NCBI RefSeq assembly: GCF_002078505.1
Contig: NZ_LUAV01000039.1
Coordinates: 1 to 37,279, forward strand
DNA: 37,279 nt
Direction: 5' to 3'
Source: Ensifer aridi
Lineage (GTDB): Bacteria > Pseudomonadota > Alphaproteobacteria > Rhizobiales > Rhizobiaceae
Below are positions 22,960 to 31,072 of the stretch, one piece after another. The notes beneath the pieces were generated by a model that worked only from the letters and a program-made list of their open reading frames with translations, was not told the DNA's origin and made no database searches. The position numbers were made by a program, and so were the translations under genes. The first letter of the stretch is position 1; every line of letters begins with the position of its first letter.

Positions 22960-23853
22960 ATGGTGATCAAAACTGAACGCGATCTGACGCCAGCAGTCCT
23001 TGCTGTGATGAATCGCACTGAAGACCCCCGACTGCGAGAAATCCTCGTGGCGATGGTCAAGCATCTTCATGCCTTCGTGCGCGAGGTTCGACTGACGGAG
23101 GTCGAGTTTCGGGAGGCGACAGCCATGCTGAATGAGATCGGGAAGCTGCATACTGATCACCACAACGAGTTTGTGCTGATGGCCGGTTCTCTTGGCGTGT
23201 CTTCACTTGTCTGTCTGCTGAACAATGGCGACAGGGGACAGACTGAGACCTCCCAATCGCTGCTAGGCCCATTCTGGCGCCTCAACTCCCCGCGAGTCGA
23301 AAATGGCGGGACGATTATCCGATCCGAGACGCCGGGCACTCCCTTGTTCGTGCATGCCAAGGTCGTTGACCGCGACGGCAAGCCAATCGCCGGCGCCGAA
23401 GTGGATGTGTGGCATGCATCTCCCGTGGGTCTTTATGAAAACCAGGACCCGGACCAGGCCGAGATGAACTTGCGCGGCAAATTCATGACCGACGAGCAAG
23501 GTCGGTTCTGGTTCAGGACCGTGAAGATGGTCGGGTATCCCATACCGGTCGATGGCGTGGTCGGACGCCTGCTCAAAGCTCAGGGACGCCATCCGTACCG
23601 ACCAGCGCACCTGCACGCACTGATCTTCAAGCACGGATACAAGACGCTGATTTCCCAAGTCTTCGATCCCAGCGACCCGAACATCGACTCCGATGTTCAG
23701 TTCGGTGTCACGGCAGCGCTGACCGGCGACTTTATTCGCCATGAGGAGCCCCATCCGACCGAAACGGATATTCCTGGTCCGTGGTTCTCGCTCGACTACA
23801 CCTATGTCATGGAACCCGGCGAAGCCGTTTTGCCGCGTCCCCCGATCAAATAA
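22960..23853 (+). CDS. Intradiol ring-cleavage dioxygenase (hydroxyquinol 1,2-dioxygenase-like)
   Basis: A 297-residue intradiol dioxygenase with the N-terminal helical linker/dimer domain (residues about 1-100) and the beta-sandwich catalytic domain. The four Fe(III) ligands are visible: Tyr in HASPVGLYENQDPD, Tyr in VKMVGYPIPVDG, and both His in RHPYRPAHLHALIF. Family text LLGPFWR and GKFMTDEQGRFWFRTVK matches the catechol/hydroxyquinol branch rather than protocatechuate dioxygenase. Hydroxyquinol enzymes are of this size. It would cleave a catechol-type ring between the hydroxyls to a muconate. ATG follows GGGAGGTAG. It heads an operon with hydratase and aldolase genes, which is atypical for an ortho-cleavage enzyme. 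Confidence 0.9.
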   Translation: MVIKTERDLTPAVLAVMNRTEDPRLREILVAMVKHLHAFVREVRLTEVEFREATAMLNEIGKLHTDHHNEFVLMAGSLGVSSLVCLLNNGDRGQTETSQSLLGPFWRLNSPRVENGGTIIRSETPGTPLFVHAKVVDRDGKPIAGAEVDVWHASPVGLYENQDPDQAEMNLRGKFMTDEQGRFWFRTVKMVGYPIPVDGVVGRLLKAQGRHPYRPAHLHALIFKHGYKTLISQVFDPSDPNIDSDVQFGVTAALTGDFIRHEEPHPTETDIPGPWFSLDYTYVMEPGEAVLPRPPIK

Positions 23854-23877
23854 ATCACGATCAGCAGAGCAAACGAT

Positions 23878-24660
23878 ATGATCACCGAAGAAGAACGCCA
23901 GGCCGCGGCAGACGCGCTGCTCAAAGCTGAAATCGAGCGCAAGCCGATCATACAGCCCAGCGAGACCTACCCGAACCTCGAACTTGAGGACGCCTACCGG
24001 ATTCAGGCTTTATGGGCGGAGGCGAGGGTGGCCAAGGGCGCACGGATCGTCGGGCATAAGATTGGCCTGACGTCACGCGCAATGCAGATGGCTTCGAAGA
24101 TGACGGAGCCGGACTACGGCTGCATTCTTGACGATGCCCTTTACAACGACGGAGCGCAGATCAGGGCTGACTTGTTTATCAAGCCGCGCCTCGAGGTCGA
24201 GCTGGCCTTTGTTATGGGTGAGGATCTCGTCGGACCCGGCACCAAGATCTATGACGTCATGCGTGCGACCGAATTCGTTGTCCCAGCGCTCGAGATTATC
24301 GACTACCGGACCGAAGTCCCTCGAGCGATCACCGACACCATTGCGGACAACGCAGCTTTCGGCGCCCTCGTCGTTGGCGGCCGTATAATTCGCCCGATGG
24401 ACATTGATATCCGTTGGGTCGGAGCGACTCTTTCCAAGAACGGCATCATCGAGGAGTCGGGCGTGTCGGCGGCGATCATGGGACATCCGGCAGCCGGCAT
24501 CGCGTGGCTGGTCAACAAACTTCATGCTGTGGGCGGTGGCCTGAAGAAGGGACAGATAGTCCTGGCCGGCTCCTTCACGCGTCCTGTCGATATCGCGAAA
24601 GGTGATGTCATTCAGGCCGACTATGGCTCTGTTGGCTCCATCGGCGTGTCGTTCGTGTGA
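23878..24660 (+). CDS. 2-oxo-hept-3-ene-1,7-dioate hydratase family protein (HpaH-like)
   Basis: A 260-residue member of the 2-keto-4-pentenoate hydratase / FAA-hydrolase-related family. Motifs: GARIVGHKIGLTSRAMQ, PDYGCILDDAL, KPRLEVELAFVMGEDL (metal-binding Glu residues), VPALEIIDYR and DIAKGDVIQADYGSVGSIGV. HpaH hydrates 2-oxo-3-ene dioates to 4-hydroxy-2-oxo acids using Mg2+. It is 24 bp after the dioxygenase and just before an HpaI-type aldolase, the order of the lower homoprotocatechuate (meta) pathway. Confidence 0.9.
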   Translation: MITEEERQAAADALLKAEIERKPIIQPSETYPNLELEDAYRIQALWAEARVAKGARIVGHKIGLTSRAMQMASKMTEPDYGCILDDALYNDGAQIRADLFIKPRLEVELAFVMGEDLVGPGTKIYDVMRATEFVVPALEIIDYRTEVPRAITDTIADNAAFGALVVGGRIIRPMDIDIRWVGATLSKNGIIEESGVSAAIMGHPAAGIAWLVNKLHAVGGGLKKGQIVLAGSFTRPVDIAKGDVIQADYGSVGSIGVSFV

Positions 24661-24668
24661 GGTGCTAG

Positions 24669-25460
24669 ATGGAACATCCTGTCAATCGGTTCAAGCAGAA
24701 GCTTCTTGCTGGTCAAAGTCAGATCGGCCTGTGGTGTGGCCTGCCGGGAAGCTACGCCGCGGAAATCGTCGCGCCTTCAGGTTTCGATTGGCTCCTGTTC
24801 GACACGGAACATTCTCCGGGTGACGTTCTGACCGTCCTGCCGCAATTGCAAGCGGTCGCACCATACGACGTTTCCCCAGTCGTCCGCCCGGCCATCAACG
24901 ACCCCGTTCTCATCAAACGTTTCCTGGATATTGGCGTTCAGACACTGCTCATTCCCTACGTTCAGAACGCAGAAGAGGCGAAAGCCGCAGTCGCGGCCGT
25001 GCGATATCCTCCGGATGGAATTCGTGGTGTTTCCGCCCTGACGCGCGCCACTCGTTTCGGCCGAGTTGCGAACTATGCGCAAAATGCGGAACGGGAAATT
25101 TGCCTGTTGCTGCAAGTTGAGACGCGGGAAGCGCTTGACAACCTCGAGTCGATTGCGTCGGTAGAGGGAGTGGATGGCGTATTCGTAGGACCGGCAGACC
25201 TGGCAGCGAGTTTCGGACACAGGGGCCAACCGAGCCACCCGGAGGTGGTCGATGCAATTGTCGACGCGATTGAACGCCTGAAAGTGTTGGGCAAGCCTGC
25301 GGGCATTCTTACCCCGGATGAGAAGTTCGCGGCACGGTGCCTCTCACTGGGAACGCTATTTACTGCCGTTGGTGTCGATGTCGCTATTCTGGCAAGGGGA
25401 TCGGAAGCACTCGCCGCACGATTTGCATCTCAGGGAGCGTACCACGATGTCGCAACGTGA
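24669..25460 (+). CDS. HpcH/HpaI-family 4-hydroxy-2-oxo acid aldolase
   Basis: A 263-residue class II pyruvate aldolase of the HpaI family. Signs: GLWCGLPGSYAAEI, WLLFDTEHSPGDV (catalytic His/Glu region), SPVVRPAINDPVLIKR with the oxyanion Arg, TLLIPYVQNAEEAKAAV, LLQVETREALDN (metal-binding Glu) and GVFVGPADLAASFG (metal-binding Asp). It would split a 4-hydroxy-2-oxo dicarboxylate into pyruvate and a semialdehyde (succinate semialdehyde from the C7 acid, malonate semialdehyde from a C6 acid). ATG follows TGAGGTG 8 bp after the hydratase stop; the end overlaps the next gene by 14 bp. Confidence 0.9.
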   Translation: MEHPVNRFKQKLLAGQSQIGLWCGLPGSYAAEIVAPSGFDWLLFDTEHSPGDVLTVLPQLQAVAPYDVSPVVRPAINDPVLIKRFLDIGVQTLLIPYVQNAEEAKAAVAAVRYPPDGIRGVSALTRATRFGRVANYAQNAEREICLLLQVETREALDNLESIASVEGVDGVFVGPADLAASFGHRGQPSHPEVVDAIVDAIERLKVLGKPAGILTPDEKFAARCLSLGTLFTAVGVDVAILARGSEALAARFASQGAYHDVAT

Positions 25461-26130
25461 TGAGCTCCTCACTGAAATCGCACCGACGGGAGTCATCAGA
25501 GCGGCGGTCAACATGTCGAATGCCGCACTTGTCCAACTCGATCCAGTGACAGGCTCTCTAACAGGGCCGAGCGCGCAGATCGCGACCGAACTGGCGGCAG
25601 ACCTCGACTGCGGTTTGTCGCTGGTTCAATACGGATCGGCCGCTGATATTCTTGCGGCTGCCGAAGACAACGAGTGGGACGTTGCGTTCATTGCTTCCGA
25701 TCCGTCACGTGCCGACAGGTTCTCCTTCTCGCCCCCCTATACCACGGTGACCGCCAGCTTTCTGGTGTCAGACAGTAGCCCGCTACGCAGCGTGGAGCAT
25801 GTTGACGTCGAAGGGGTGCGCATTGCCGCCGCCAGAACCGCTGCGTATACAAAGCAGCTTGAGCGACAGGTTAGAAATGCAATTGTCCTCCATGCCGAAA
25901 ATCCCGCCTCCGCCCTGGACATGCTTGTATCCTCCCGGTGCGATGCGGCTGCGGGCTTGACCGAGTCCCTGTCACGTTTCTGCGAAGAGAATCCAGGTTT
26001 CCGCGTTGTTGAGGGGACATTCTCGAAAGTGCCTCAGGCGATCGCTGTGCATCGGAGGTGCGTTCACGCTTCAACCTTCCTGTCGGACTTCATCCAACAG
26101 CATTGCCGTGCGGGTAAGCCTAGCAATTGA
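25447..26130 (+). CDS. Solute-binding-protein-like domain without signal peptide
   Basis: A 227-residue type II periplasmic-binding-protein fold: GVIRAAVNMSNAALVQLDP, GPSAQIATELAADLDCGLSL, DVAFIASDPSRADRFSFSPP and ALDMLVSSRCDAAAGLTESL. The N-terminus (MSQRDELLTEIAPTG) is hydrophilic and has no signal sequence, so the protein should stay in the cytoplasm. ATG 25447 lies inside the aldolase gene (14-bp overlap), showing translational coupling. Similar unexported domains might bind a pathway intermediate or buffer it; function unknown. An alternative is a misplaced start, but upstream in-frame sequence is aldolase in another frame and offers no signal peptide. Confidence 0.75.
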   Translation: MSQRDELLTEIAPTGVIRAAVNMSNAALVQLDPVTGSLTGPSAQIATELAADLDCGLSLVQYGSAADILAAAEDNEWDVAFIASDPSRADRFSFSPPYTTVTASFLVSDSSPLRSVEHVDVEGVRIAAARTAAYTKQLERQVRNAIVLHAENPASALDMLVSSRCDAAAGLTESLSRFCEENPGFRVVEGTFSKVPQAIAVHRRCVHASTFLSDFIQQHCRAGKPSN

Positions 26131-26379
26131 AGCAGTTGGCGGGACATGCGCGGGAGCCAGGTCGAGGGGACGCAACGCGTTAACTCCCGAATAGCCAATT
26201 GGAATCCTCTTCCCTCTCAAGTGTTCCGACTCGGAAGTTCATGTTTCGTTGAGCCTTAGGGTACGATGTCGAGCAACCCTTGTTCCGAAGGGTTGGCGGT
26301 GGCCGTGCCCTGGATCATGGGCGTGTGCTTCGTGGTGCTGGCGCAGCAAGTCCTTGCCGTAGTCGTTGCCATTAGGCGT
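26131..26379. other. Intergenic stretch without recognisable gene
   Basis: Nothing recognisable after the binding-domain gene; no strong hairpin with U-tract is seen. Confidence 0.4.
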
Positions 26380-26600
26380 CCTGACGACCCGGGTGGATGT
26401 GCCCGCGCGTCGGCCACGCCCCGCCGCCACCGCGAGAATGGCCCAGATCGGCGCTCCTCCCCCAGCACAACGACTGCCCGGTAACTGCGAGCGCGATCGC
26501 GACCGACTGGGTGAGCATAATCAGGCGGCGGCGCGGAATCCGGTCGGCGGTTTATTGCCGGGTGGTACGACTGCGTTAGAACTATCGTCCTTTCCGTGCC
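26380..26600 (-). pseudogene. Possible major-facilitator transporter fragment
   Basis: On the minus strand (about 26550 to 26480) the frame reads ADRIPRRRLIMLTQSVAIAL, which resembles the loop 2-3 motif and third membrane segment of MFS exporters (DRxxRRRLI). The reading frame is interrupted by a stop just upstream and drifts into other frames downstream. I see no start or further segments. A decayed transporter is the best guess, with low confidence. Confidence 0.3.
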
Positions 26601-26867
26601 GATAAAATTCGTCCTAGTAGGGGCCGGCACGAATGGCCGAAGGGTCCCGCTTAGCGGCCGATTCGCTCGTTCGCTTGAACTTCCGGAGTCCACCCAAGGC
26701 GGGCCCTAAGTCCAGCGCGCCTACGTCAGGTTCTCGGCAAAAGCGGCCATTACAAGGTTTGTTTGCGCCGGTCATGGTTCGCTCGCCCCGGTGCGAGTCC
26801 TGTGGCGCCCCACTCGCCGGATGCTGACTTAGCGAAGCCGACGGGGACGACCGATTTAAATTTTCAG
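26601..26867. other. Intergenic stretch without recognisable gene
   Basis: No supported gene between the transporter fragment and the quiC-type gene. This is the boundary between the intradiol/hydratase operon and the quinate block. Confidence 0.4.
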
Positions 26868-26882
26868 TGAAGCTGGGCTTCA
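26868..26882 (-). terminator. Short hairpin overlapping quiC-type stop codon
   Basis: TGAAGC-TGG-GCTTCA forms a 6-bp stem with a 3-base loop across the stop of the dehydratase gene. It is followed on the minus strand by an A/T-rich stretch (CTGAAAATTTAAAT) rather than a T-run. Weak candidate for the end of the leftward operon. Confidence 0.3.
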
Positions 26883-28775
26883 GCCGATAATTTTGGGCAG
26901 CCCCTCGGGCCGCAGGTGCTTCTTGAGGGCCGCGATGCGAAATATTGCGTTGGCGGCACCGTAGCCGCGATAACCGCGCCGCTCGACGATTTCGAAGAAG
27001 AAGCCCTCGCCATAGGTCGGGCTGTAGAGCTGGAAGAACTCCCCGTGCTCGTCGCGATCGTAAAGAATATTCTCCGCCCTCAGCCGCTCTGTCAGCTCCG
27101 GATCGAGACCAAATCGCGCCTCGACGTCGTCATAATAGTTCGGCGAGATGTGTAGAGCTCGGAAGCCATTCCTGCGCAGCGCCGCCGCCGTGGCGAAGAT
27201 GTCGTCGGTATCGAAGGCGAGATGCTGGACGCCCGAACCGAAAGTCTCGGCGATGAAATGCCCCGCAAGCGTGCGGCGGTTCTCCGCACCGTTGAGTGTT
27301 ATTCGAAGCGCGCCGGACGCGTTCTCTACCACCTGGCTGCGGACGACTCCGGCCGGATCGATGATGTCGACCATCGGCGTCTTCCCGGCCTCGAAGATCG
27401 ACGTGTAGAACAGAACCCAGGTGAGCATCTCTTCATAAGGCATCGTCTGGGCGATATGGTCGACGCGCCGAAGGCCAGCGCTTTCCACGCCGCTATCCTC
27501 CGTGACCGGCACGAAGTCGATGTCCCAGATGCGGCCGAGATCGGTCTTATCGTCGAGCAGATAGACGAGCCCACCGCCCACGCCGCGGATGGCCGGCATT
27601 TCGACCTCGCCGGGCGCGACCGGCTGGCTGAACGGCTCGGCGTTGAGCGCGACCGCGCGCTCCAACGCTCTTTTCGCGTCGTCCACCACGAGGGCGACCG
27701 CGTAGGCCGAGCTGCCATGAACCGCGTAGGAGGCACCGGCAAAGCCGCCTTCATCCGTGTTCACCAGCACGCGGATATCGCCCTGCCGGTACAGGTCGAC
27801 CTGCTTGGAGCGGTGGGTGGTCGTCTTCCTAAATCCGAGCGTCTTCAGCGTGGCTATCAGTTCGGCGGCCTCTTCATCGGCGGCGGCGAACTCGATGAAG
27901 CCGATTTCCTTGATTTCGGCACGCTGGGGCATCGGCGCCACCGTGAGCGAACCGGCTCCGGGCGAGCGCCGCACCTGGTCGCCCAGATAGATCAGCGAGC
28001 GGTAGCCATCGACGGCTATGGCACTGGCATTGCCGCCGCGAAACTGGTCGTTGAAGATCTCGAGAGAGAAATAGCCGTCATAGCCGGTCTCCGCGATGGC
28101 ACGGGTGAATTCGGCGACAGGCAGGTCGCCCTCCCCTGGCATGTTGCGGAAGTGGCGGCTCCAATACAGCAGATCCATGTCGATCAGCGGCGCATCGGCG
28201 AGCTGAACAATGAAGATCTTCTCCTTGGGGATCGAGCGGATCGAATTGATGTCGATCTTGCGGGACAGCGTATGGAAGCTGTCGAGGATCAGGCCGATGT
28301 TCGGGTGATCGGCTCGGCGCACGATCTCCCAGGCATCGCGATGGTCCGAGATATGCCTGCCCCAGGCAAGCGCCTCATAGCCCACTTTCAACCCGCGCTT
28401 CGCCGCCCGCTCGCCGAGCTCGTGAAAATCCGCCGCCGCCCGATCGACGCCGCCGAGCGATATCGGCGATATGTTGGAACAGACGAGCAGGAGATCGGTG
28501 CCGAGCTGCTGCATGATGTCGAACTTGCGTTCTGCCCTGTCGAAGGTGCGCGCGCGGTGCGGCTCAGGCATGCCTTCGAAATCCCGGAACGGCTGGAAAA
28601 GCGTGATCTCCAGACCGTGGTCGCGCACCATTTTTCCGACATCAGCCGGGCTGCCGTCGAAGGCGAGGAAATCATTCTCGAAGATCTCGACACCGTCGAA
28701 GCCGGCCGCCGCGATCGCCGCGAGCTTGTCGGGCAATTCGCCGCTGATCGAGACAGTTGCGATGGAAGTCTTCAT
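26880..28775 (-). CDS. quiC: 3-dehydroshikimate dehydratase, TIM-barrel/HPPD two-domain type
   Basis: A 631-residue fusion protein. Residues about 1-275 are a sugar-phosphate-isomerase-like TIM barrel (AAAGFDGVEIFENDFLAF, LILDSFHTLSR, FIVQLADAPLIDMD, GYFSLEIFND) holding the divalent-metal dehydratase site. Residues about 290-620 are a vicinal-oxygen-chelate domain like 4-hydroxyphenylpyruvate dioxygenase (RVDHIAQTMPYEEMLTWVLF, GVQHLAFDTDDIF, GEFFQLYSPTYGEGFFFEIV). Bacterial QuiC1-type enzymes of this layout convert 3-dehydroshikimate to protocatechuate. The ATG at 28775 begins the barrel and overlaps the upstream dehydrogenase stop by four bases; an open frame continues far upstream but is antisense-like shadow of that gene. 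Its product feeds the pca genes at the other end of the block. Confidence 0.9.
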   Translation of the reverse strand: MKTSIATVSISGELPDKLAAIAAAGFDGVEIFENDFLAFDGSPADVGKMVRDHGLEITLFQPFRDFEGMPEPHRARTFDRAERKFDIMQQLGTDLLLVCSNISPISLGGVDRAAADFHELGERAAKRGLKVGYEALAWGRHISDHRDAWEIVRRADHPNIGLILDSFHTLSRKIDINSIRSIPKEKIFIVQLADAPLIDMDLLYWSRHFRNMPGEGDLPVAEFTRAIAETGYDGYFSLEIFNDQFRGGNASAIAVDGYRSLIYLGDQVRRSPGAGSLTVAPMPQRAEIKEIGFIEFAAADEEAAELIATLKTLGFRKTTTHRSKQVDLYRQGDIRVLVNTDEGGFAGASYAVHGSSAYAVALVVDDAKRALERAVALNAEPFSQPVAPGEVEMPAIRGVGGGLVYLLDDKTDLGRIWDIDFVPVTEDSGVESAGLRRVDHIAQTMPYEEMLTWVLFYTSIFEAGKTPMVDIIDPAGVVRSQVVENASGALRITLNGAENRRTLAGHFIAETFGSGVQHLAFDTDDIFATAAALRRNGFRALHISPNYYDDVEARFGLDPELTERLRAENILYDRDEHGEFFQLYSPTYGEGFFFEIVERRGYRGYGAANAIFRIAALKKHLRPEGLPKIIG

Positions 28776-29605
28776 CTCACGATACCTCCGTCCTCGCTGT
28801 CCTTGTCGAGGCCCCAAAAGGCGATCTGCGTCGGCAATTGCGCGAGCGTCATCTCCGCGCCGGTCTGGATCGCGATGCCGCGGCGCCGAGCCTCTTCGAG
28901 CCAGGGCGTTACCGGCGGCTTCGTCACCGCATCGGCGATGATTTCCGCGCGCGTCAGCCGTTCGAGTGGAAAGGGGTAAGGATCGGCCTCGTCCATGCCT
29001 GCCGGCGAGGCATTGATGGCTACATCCACGGCGACGTCGTCCGGCAAATCGTCGTGCGCTTGAACTTGCGGGTAGTCGCGGCGCAGATGCGCGATCAGGC
29101 GGTCCGCCTTCGCCTGATCGCGCTCGATGACGATGAGGGTTGCCGCACCTGCCTCTGCAAGCGCATAGATGATGGCCGCCCCCGCGCCGCCAGCGCCGAC
29201 GACCAGCGCCGTTTTGCCTCGAACGCTCACACCGTTCTTGGCAAGCGCCGCAACCATCGCATCGCCGTCCACCATGTCGCCGATCAGCGTCCCGTCCGTA
29301 TTTCTCCGAACGATGTTGACGGCCCCGGCCCGGCGGGCCCGGTCCGTGAGCTCGTCGACGCCGGCAAAGGCCGCCTGTTTGTGGGGCATCGTCACCGACA
29401 AACCGGCGCAATTCAGTGTATCGCGCATGGCGTCGAGAAACGCTCCGACCTTCTCGGGAAGGATATCGATCGGGATCAGAACGGCGGCCACGCCGTTTCT
29501 TGAGAACCACTCGTTCATTGGCCCAGGCGATTTCACCTGCTCGACCGGGTGGCCGATGAGCGGAATGAAAACCGTTTTGCCGCTAATGGTCGTCACCGGC
29601 TGCAT
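28772..29605 (-). CDS. Shikimate/quinate dehydrogenase family enzyme
   Basis: A 277-residue shikimate dehydrogenase superfamily protein: IPLIGHPVEQVKSPGPMNEW, LSVTMPHKQAAFAGVDEL with the catalytic Lys, AGAVNIVRR, LIGDMVDGDAMVAAL (the usual NTDxxG region reads GDMVDGDA, keeping an Asp), and the nucleotide fold ALVVGAGGAGAAIIYALAEA. In this operon it should oxidise shikimate or quinate to the dehydro form used by the adjacent dehydratase. It starts directly after livF (start 29605, livF stop 29606) and overlaps quiC by four bases. Confidence 0.88.
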   Translation of the reverse strand: MQPVTTISGKTVFIPLIGHPVEQVKSPGPMNEWFSRNGVAAVLIPIDILPEKVGAFLDAMRDTLNCAGLSVTMPHKQAAFAGVDELTDRARRAGAVNIVRRNTDGTLIGDMVDGDAMVAALAKNGVSVRGKTALVVGAGGAGAAIIYALAEAGAATLIVIERDQAKADRLIAHLRRDYPQVQAHDDLPDDVAVDVAINASPAGMDEADPYPFPLERLTRAEIIADAVTKPPVTPWLEEARRRGIAIQTGAEMTLAQLPTQIAFWGLDKDSEDGGIVR

Positions 29606-30325
29606 TCACGCCTCCTCGAGATGGGCGCCGAGGAACAGCTGGCCAACGCGCGGATCGGCGAGAAGCTCGTCGGCCCTGTCATACATCCGGGTCCGGCCCT
29701 GTTCGAGCACCAGGCCGTAGTCGGACATGGCGAGTGCCGCCTTCGCGTTCTGCTCGACCATCAGGATCGTCACGCCTTCGTCGCGCAGCCGGAGCAGAGT
29801 GCGGAAGGTCTCGTTGATCATCTGCGGGGAGAGCCCGATCGACGGCTCGTCGACGAGGATGAGCGAGGGATTGAGCAAAAGGGCGCGGGCGATCTCCAGC
29901 TGTTTCTGCTGGCCGCCCGAAAGCGTGATTGCCTGCTCCTTCGCCTTCTCCTTGAGAATGGGGAACTGCTCCATCACCTCGTCGATCCGCCTTGCGATCT
30001 GCGCCTGGTCGGTGGAGGAGATGCCGCCGATCTCGAGGTTGTGCCGCACCGACAGCATTGGGAAGAGATTGCGCCCCTGGGGCACATAGGTGACACCCTT
30101 GGCCAGCATTTTCGCCGGCGGCAGTGCCGTGACGTCCTCGCCGTTCAACAACACGTTGCCCGAGCGGATTTTCAGGAGCCCGAAGATCGCCTTGAAGACC
30201 GTCGATTTGCCTGCCCCGTTTGGGCCGATCACTGTGGTGATCGTGCCCTTGTCGATCTTGAAGGAGGTGCCGTTCAGGATGGTCATTTTGCCGTAGCCGC
30301 CATAGACCTGCTTGAGTTCCAGCAT
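29606..30325 (-). CDS. livF: Branched-chain-type ABC transporter ATP-binding protein (LivF)
   Basis: A 239-residue LivF ATPase: Walker A GPNGAGKST, YVPQGRNLFPMLSVRHNLEI, signature LSGGQQKQLEIARAL, Walker B LILVDEPSIGLSP and the LivF-type ending. Partner of the LivG-type ATPase encoded 3 bp upstream. Despite the family name, the operon context points to quinate/shikimate or a related ring acid as cargo. Confidence 0.93.
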   Translation of the reverse strand: MLELKQVYGGYGKMTILNGTSFKIDKGTITTVIGPNGAGKSTVFKAIFGLLKIRSGNVLLNGEDVTALPPAKMLAKGVTYVPQGRNLFPMLSVRHNLEIGGISSTDQAQIARRIDEVMEQFPILKEKAKEQAITLSGGQQKQLEIARALLLNPSLILVDEPSIGLSPQMINETFRTLLRLRDEGVTILMVEQNAKAALAMSDYGLVLEQGRTRMYDRADELLADPRVGQLFLGAHLEEA

Positions 30326-30328
30326 GGC

Positions 30329-31072
30329 TCAACCTCCGAGATAGGCTTCGATGACGGTCGGATCGTTGCGCACCGTTTCCGGATCGCCTTGGGCAATGAT
30401 CCTGCCGTTCGCCAGAACGATGATGCGCGTGCAGAGCGACATCACGAATTCCATGTTGTGTTCGATGACGACGAAAGTCGCTCCGCGTTCCTGGTTGAAG
30501 GCCTTCAGTCGCTCCTTGAGATCGGCGAGCATGGTGAGATTGACGCCGCCGGCCGGCTCGTCGAGCATCACCAGCTTCGGTCCCGCCATGAAGGCCATGG
30601 CGGCGTCGAGCAGCTTCTGCTGGCCATAGGAAAGCGACCCGGCCTTCTCGTAGGTCTGGTGCCCGAGACGGAAGAAGTCGATCATTCTCAAGGCCTCGGC
30701 GGTCAGGCCCGCATCCGGCTTGCCGAAGAGACGCGAGAGCATCGTGCCCTTATGCTCCTGCCCGGCCAGGATAATGTTGTCGAGCACCGTCATATCCGGA
30801 AAGACCTGCAGCATCTGAAAGGTGCGGCCGACGCCGAGCTTATTGAGGTCGCAGGGCCGCTTGCCGGCGACATCCTGCCCGTCGACGAGCACGCTTCCCG
30901 TCGAAGCCGGCAACTGGCCGAGGACGCAGTTGAAGAGGGTCGACTTGCCGCTGCCGTTCGGGCCGATCAAACCTAGGATCTCGCCCTGGTGGACGTCGAA
31001 CGACACGTTGTCCACGGCTCTCAAGCCGCCGAAGGATTTGCTGACATTGCGTACGGAAAGGACCGGCGTCAT
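30329..31072 (-). CDS. livG: Branched-chain-type ABC transporter ATP-binding protein (LivG)
   Basis: A 247-residue LivG ATPase: VLSVRNVSKSFGGLRAVDNV, Walker A GPNGSGKST, GRTFQMLQVFPDMTVLDNII, signature LSYGQQKLLDAAMA, Walker B LVMLDEPAGGVN and FVVIEHNMEFVMSLC. ATG 31072 overlaps the LivM stop by four bases, which fixes the start; the open frame upstream is a shadow of livM. Confidence 0.93.
   Translation of the reverse strand: MTPVLSVRNVSKSFGGLRAVDNVSFDVHQGEILGLIGPNGSGKSTLFNCVLGQLPASTGSVLVDGQDVAGKRPCDLNKLGVGRTFQMLQVFPDMTVLDNIILAGQEHKGTMLSRLFGKPDAGLTAEALRMIDFFRLGHQTYEKAGSLSYGQQKLLDAAMAFMAGPKLVMLDEPAGGVNLTMLADLKERLKAFNQERGATFVVIEHNMEFVMSLCTRIIVLANGRIIAQGDPETVRNDPTVIEAYLGG

Noticed and set aside
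26770..26825. tRNA 3'-end-like string (GTGCGAGTCC ... GCGCCCCA)
   Set aside because: No paired T-stem, acceptor stem or anticodon arm could be built around it.
27222..28979. Long plus-strand open frame (585 codons) opposite the quiC-type gene
   Set aside because: It is fully antisense to the dehydratase, which has clear domains; its composition (His/Arg/Asp rich) and lack of family motifs mark it as a high-GC shadow frame.
28776..29510. N-terminal extension of the quiC-type gene (876 codons in all)
   Set aside because: The extra part overlaps the shikimate dehydrogenase gene in another frame and has no family match; the ATGA-coupled start at 28775 fits the known domain start.
29549..30976. 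Long plus-strand open frame (475 codons) opposite livF/livG
   Set aside because: Antisense to two ATPases with complete motifs; no recognisable domain of its own.
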